From assembly GCA_030737875.1 (NCBI GenBank), contig CM060922.1, forward strand, positions 305,589,456-305,653,455: a stretch of 64,000 bases of DNA. The letters run 5' to 3'. A program made the translations under genes and the position numbers. Positions 60,487 through 64,000 of this stretch are shown piece after piece. This DNA is from Allium sativum (lineage: Eukaryota > Streptophyta > Magnoliopsida > Asparagales > Amaryllidaceae). Numbering within the stretch: position 1 is the stretch's first letter; every line of letters starts with the position of its first letter. The notes below the pieces were generated by a model that was not told the DNA's origin, did no database searches, and worked only from the letters and a program-made list of their open reading frames with translations.

Positions 60487-62050
60487 GAAATGACCCATCT
60501 TTTTGCCCGATTCTTACCGGTAATTAAACCAACTTAAACCATTCATAAAGTCGAATTGTTATGGGTACATACATATATTGATCAAAATAACAGAACTTTT
60601 ATTGTATAATACATTATTACATCAGATTTACATGGAATATCAGAGTTACAACATATATACAACAGAAGAAAAGATATAAATATAATCTCAGCGGAGGAAC
60701 AAAATGATACAGCGGAAGCTTCAAACTCTAGCGTGGACTCCAACTCAGAAAGCGCTTTGAATTTCGTTACGGTCATTGAACAACACTTACAGCGACCTTT
60801 TCCAAATTTGTTTTGAATATAACTTGAAAATCACTATTTCAAACGATCAAGTTGTAACCATTCAAAATTTAAATTGATATTTACTAATTGTCGCGCCGTA
60901 GCACGTTATAAATTGATTTAAATATAATTCCTTCAAATCTATCCGAATTGAATTTTAAAATTTCAATACAATTAAATTTCCAAAACTGATTATTAAATTT
61001 AATCCAAAATCATTCCTTAATTCCAAATCTTGATTTAAATTTGAATAAGTTGTAAAGCATAGGAATTCAGAAACCCCTTTTTGATTTAAATTTTAATTTA
61101 AACTAAATTTAAATTTAAACTTCATAAATGGTCCTTACGCGACATTTATTATTTTAATTCCAATTGGTTTTCTAAGTTTTAAAATAACTTCAAATTGAAA
61201 TTCAAATTATATTTGAATTAACCGTTCCGTCCGTCGGACCAGTTAGGGATAACCAGGGAGAGCAGGAAACTGGATTTCCAACCCAAGCCTAGACACCATT
61301 CTCTCTGTCATCCTAGAACGGTCGGTTATATAATATTATAAAATATTATTTTAAATTTCCAAATCTCTTTCGAATTTGCTGGGCTTAAAAAATATATTTT
61401 AATATTTGAAAATCAAATTTCACTAATATGGAAGGAACATTAAATCGATTATCTGTATAATTCCACAACCATGGTATTGTGTATGCATCATGCAAACATA
61501 ATATATCAACCATATAAGTCGGACGATCATGAATTATAATCATCACCAATAACAAAGAATTTACTTGTGCATAAGCGTTACGGTCAATAGCGCTTATCAG
61601 TGTTCAGTGTTTTATCTAATTACATGCACATCAATTCACACAATAACATCCATATCAACCAATTATCATTCCTCCGTCACAATTCATTATTTAATCACTA
61701 TTAATTAAAATAAATGATTAAATTTAGTGTTCTCACCAAAATAGCTCCATGACTTCATAACCAAGACAGACAAGCCCACGAACATTGACACCGCTACTCG
61801 CATTGCTTCCAATCCTATCCATTATTCTTGTCAATTTGGGATATGGGTAAATTATCTTTCTTATGTGCATTTTCAACAATTCATTCCCAATCATTTCAAT
61901 TCATTTTCAATGTCAAGGTTGGATTTGTCCTAAATTCTACTATCATTTTAGTCTTTCTTTAAATATTCGATTTACCAACCTTTATAACCCTTCGATCCAT
62001 ATATTCAGCACATAATCCTTTGGTTCCTTAAGTCTTTAGGTTTACCAAAT
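60487..62050 (-). mobile_element. Element H, partial minus-strand LTR
   Basis: It begins TGAAATGACCC next to a minus-strand TTGGTATCA, so it is an LTR end beside its primer site. The interior has phrases homologous to A on the minus strand (TTGCCCGATTCTTACCGGT end region; GTTACGGTCAATAGCGCTTA). Its other boundary is unclear. No coding region. Confidence 0.45.
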
Positions 62051-62361
62051 ATTTATTTGGATTCAAATTCCATTAATGATAAACCAAACAATTTATATTC
62101 AAACGTAAGTTTGATAGAGTTAAATCAACTTATATTTGATATAAATTCAAAACTCAATCAAACACTATCAGAATATTATGGTAAATTTTTTATGTGTTAC
62201 CACCAATCCAGGAATTTTTTATGTTTAAAATATAAATTTAAATAAAATTTATGAGATTTTTTTTACAACTGCATAACTCATTTCATAAATGCTATTTTAT
62301 AAGTATGGTTTCAAATATATATATGTGCTCAATATCGTATTTCGTTCTCTTTTTGAGGACG

Positions 62362-62637
62362 AAAAGATTTGAGTGGGGGAGATGTAACAACCCATATTTT
62401 TCCATGTATTGTAAAAATTTAAATTTAAACAAGTGAATTGAATAATATAACTTAACAATCAAATTTGATTGATTATGATATCGATAATTTGTTGAATCGA
62501 GATAAGCAAATTAATGTACTCTGTGATTCTGTATTTATTCTGTTTAAACGATGTAAGCCAATAACAATCTGTCGTTATGGATGTTCTGTGTTGGTTTAAA
62601 TACCGATTTGGGATGGGCAAAATGCCAGGTCGTTACA
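62362..62637 (+). mobile_element. Element J: PPT and internally deleted LTR
   Basis: TTTGAGGACGAAAAGATTTG and the PPT GAGTGGGGGAGA (62371-62382) precede a 255-bp LTR (62383-62637) that starts TGTAACAACCC and ends GGTCGTTACA. Its first ~90 bp and last ~150 bp resemble family LTR ends, so most of a ~6-kb LTR seems to have been deleted. Confidence 0.6.
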
Positions 62638-62857
62638 AAATGTATTCTCGATTTTGGATAGGAAATGTTTTATAAAAATGTTTTATAAAACGGAAAGTAT
62701 TTCGAGGGCTAACCCAATGTTGAGAAATGATTTCGAAATATATTATATGTTTGATATTGTGGTTCATCATGTAACCGATTAGTTGCTATTGATGATGTAT
62801 CTGTTTGGTGGCGGCGAATATATTCTCTTGCTTAACACCATTCTTTGAGACGTACAA
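62638..62857 (+). mobile_element. Fragment of a further giant LTR
   Basis: It contains GTTTGGTGGCGGCGAATATA and TTCTTTGAGACGTAC, the mid-3' LTR segment seen in B at about 17960-18010. It is interrupted at 62858 by I (left flank TACAA). Confidence 0.6.
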
Positions 62858-64000
62858 TGTAATAACCCGCAAATTCTGAACCAATTTAAAAATTTTATTT
62901 TAGAAATTTTAATAGATTTTAAATAGCTAAAATAATTTATTTTAAATAATAAAGACGGAAAATTCATTAAAATTGAAGTTAGAACAAATATATTTATTTT
63001 AATTATAAAAGGAGTTAGAAATAGCACAGTAGTTTGAAAATTTGGATTTGAACTTTGACAGACTGTACAGGATGTAAAATAAATCAGATTTTAGTGAAAC
63101 CAAAAATATTTAAATCTATTTAAAAATATCTTTCCAACGAATCCGAAAAATTGTAATTTCATAACGGAAATCAAAAGTTATGCCCAGTTTAACATTCAGA
63201 ATAGTCGCTGTAGAATATATATATATATATATATATTAATATTAAAAATAGCTATTTTGCAAACGACCTCCGTTTTTTACGAAACCACTTTCGTTGAAAC
63301 CGAAATGTCAAATTATTGCTAGGTTTCAATTTTCATAATTTTTAAAATTAATATGCGAGCGGGGCAAAGGAAAATGTGTTGTCAATTTCAGTCAAATTCG
63401 ATCAACTAGAAAATGGCCATTTTTCAAACGGTCTTGGAATTCGATGAAATTAGTCTTGTTAGGACCGTATCGTCAAAACATAACTAGAAATAATTTTTTT
63501 ATAATCTTTAGAGTCAGTATGTGGCCCTGTAATTTAAAATGTACGATTAAATTAAATAATTAAATGTTTTATATTTAATTTTAAAGAAAAACCCATCGAA
63601 ACAACTGAATTGGATTATGAAACCTATTCCATTGTGTCAAAAACGGGGGTATTTGCCTAGGGACAACTCTCGGTTTGGAATACGTGACGGTAAACAGGAA
63701 TTATCAGAGTTAAAGAAAATTAAAACAATATCTATACTATTATATATAGCCCTCAAATACCGTATACCGTATAATTCCCAATCCCTATTCTCTTTACAGC
63801 CGCCATCGATAAAAACAATGGCCACGAACCTCCCAATTCATTTCCTCAATCCCTCGTAAATCATTTAGAATTTGCTCCTAATTTCTACACAAACATCGTT
63901 GAGATCTCTATAAATCTATACGGTCGAGATCAGAAACAAGGATCGGTTTGGTCGGATTTGGCCTTCAAAGGCGGTGGGTTTGGGCTCCTTTTTCAAGGCT
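62858..64000 (+). mobile_element. Element I, start of a plus-strand LTR (runs off window)
   Basis: It begins TGTAATAACCCGC and follows the family U3 order: GGTGAAACC-type segment, TATCTTTCCAACGAATCCG, ATTGTGTCAAAAACGGGGGT. A likely TATA box TATATATA (63741-63748) precedes a leader that starts with CAGCCGCCATCG. The ORFs at 63617-63859 overlap this leader on both strands and look spurious. Confidence 0.75.
63741..63748 (+). promoter_or_regulatory. TATA box of element I LTR
   Basis: TATATATA followed by GCCCTC, about 880 bp into the LTR, close to the TATA position in C (about 850 bp). Motif and position only. Confidence 0.5.

Overview
The window is plant nuclear DNA, very probably from an angiosperm. 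The evidence is a Ty3/gypsy chromovirus with a C-terminal chromodomain and an initiator-Met tRNA primer site, a CACTA transposon, and a captured piece of a plant AFC-type LAMMER kinase gene. Species cannot be read from the sequence. I found no intact host gene: almost all 64 kb is nested transposable elements in AT-rich DNA. Below, LTR means long terminal repeat, PBS primer-binding site, PPT polypurine tract and TSD target-site duplication; elements are lettered A to J.

Layout. Element A (plus strand, from left of the window to 13188) has two LTRs of about 6.3 kb around an internal region of only 432 bp, and its 5' LTR carries an 811-bp Mutator-like MITE (19-829). A sits in an LTR of element B (13189-18749, resuming at 59422-59926). 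Element C (minus strand, 18750-59416, TSD ATAAT) is also inserted in B. It has the same design as A: LTRs of about 6.1 kb and a 430-bp internal region. C was later split by four insertions: D, an autonomous chromovirus (23068-34691, TSD TATCT); E, an LTR-only insertion with an inverted end (35520-41827, TSD GATGG); F, an apparent solo LTR (42085-47809, TSD TCCAA/TCCAG); and a CACTA transposon (52806-57188, TSD TAT). The last 4 kb holds degraded LTR pieces in both orientations and the start of another LTR (I, 62858 onward).

D is the only element with coding capacity. Its single gag-pol frame (26494-30921) is complete except for one in-frame TGA in the integrase core. Its 3.2-kb LTRs differ at only two substitutions that I found plus a TA-repeat length change, so it inserted recently. 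A and C encode nothing but keep a PBS, a PPT and LTR ends like those of D, so they look like non-autonomous elements served by D-like chromoviruses.

The main unexplained signal is RNA structure in the long LTR leaders. Where a TATA box and a telo-box (AAACCCTAA) mark a likely transcription start, the next several kilobases contain hairpins with compensatory changes: tandem hairpin arrays, a paired ~100-nt multi-helix domain shared by A and D, a GTTG-capped hairpin shared by A, B, C and E, and small hairpins between the PBS and PPT of A and C. All structures were found by eye; none was computed.
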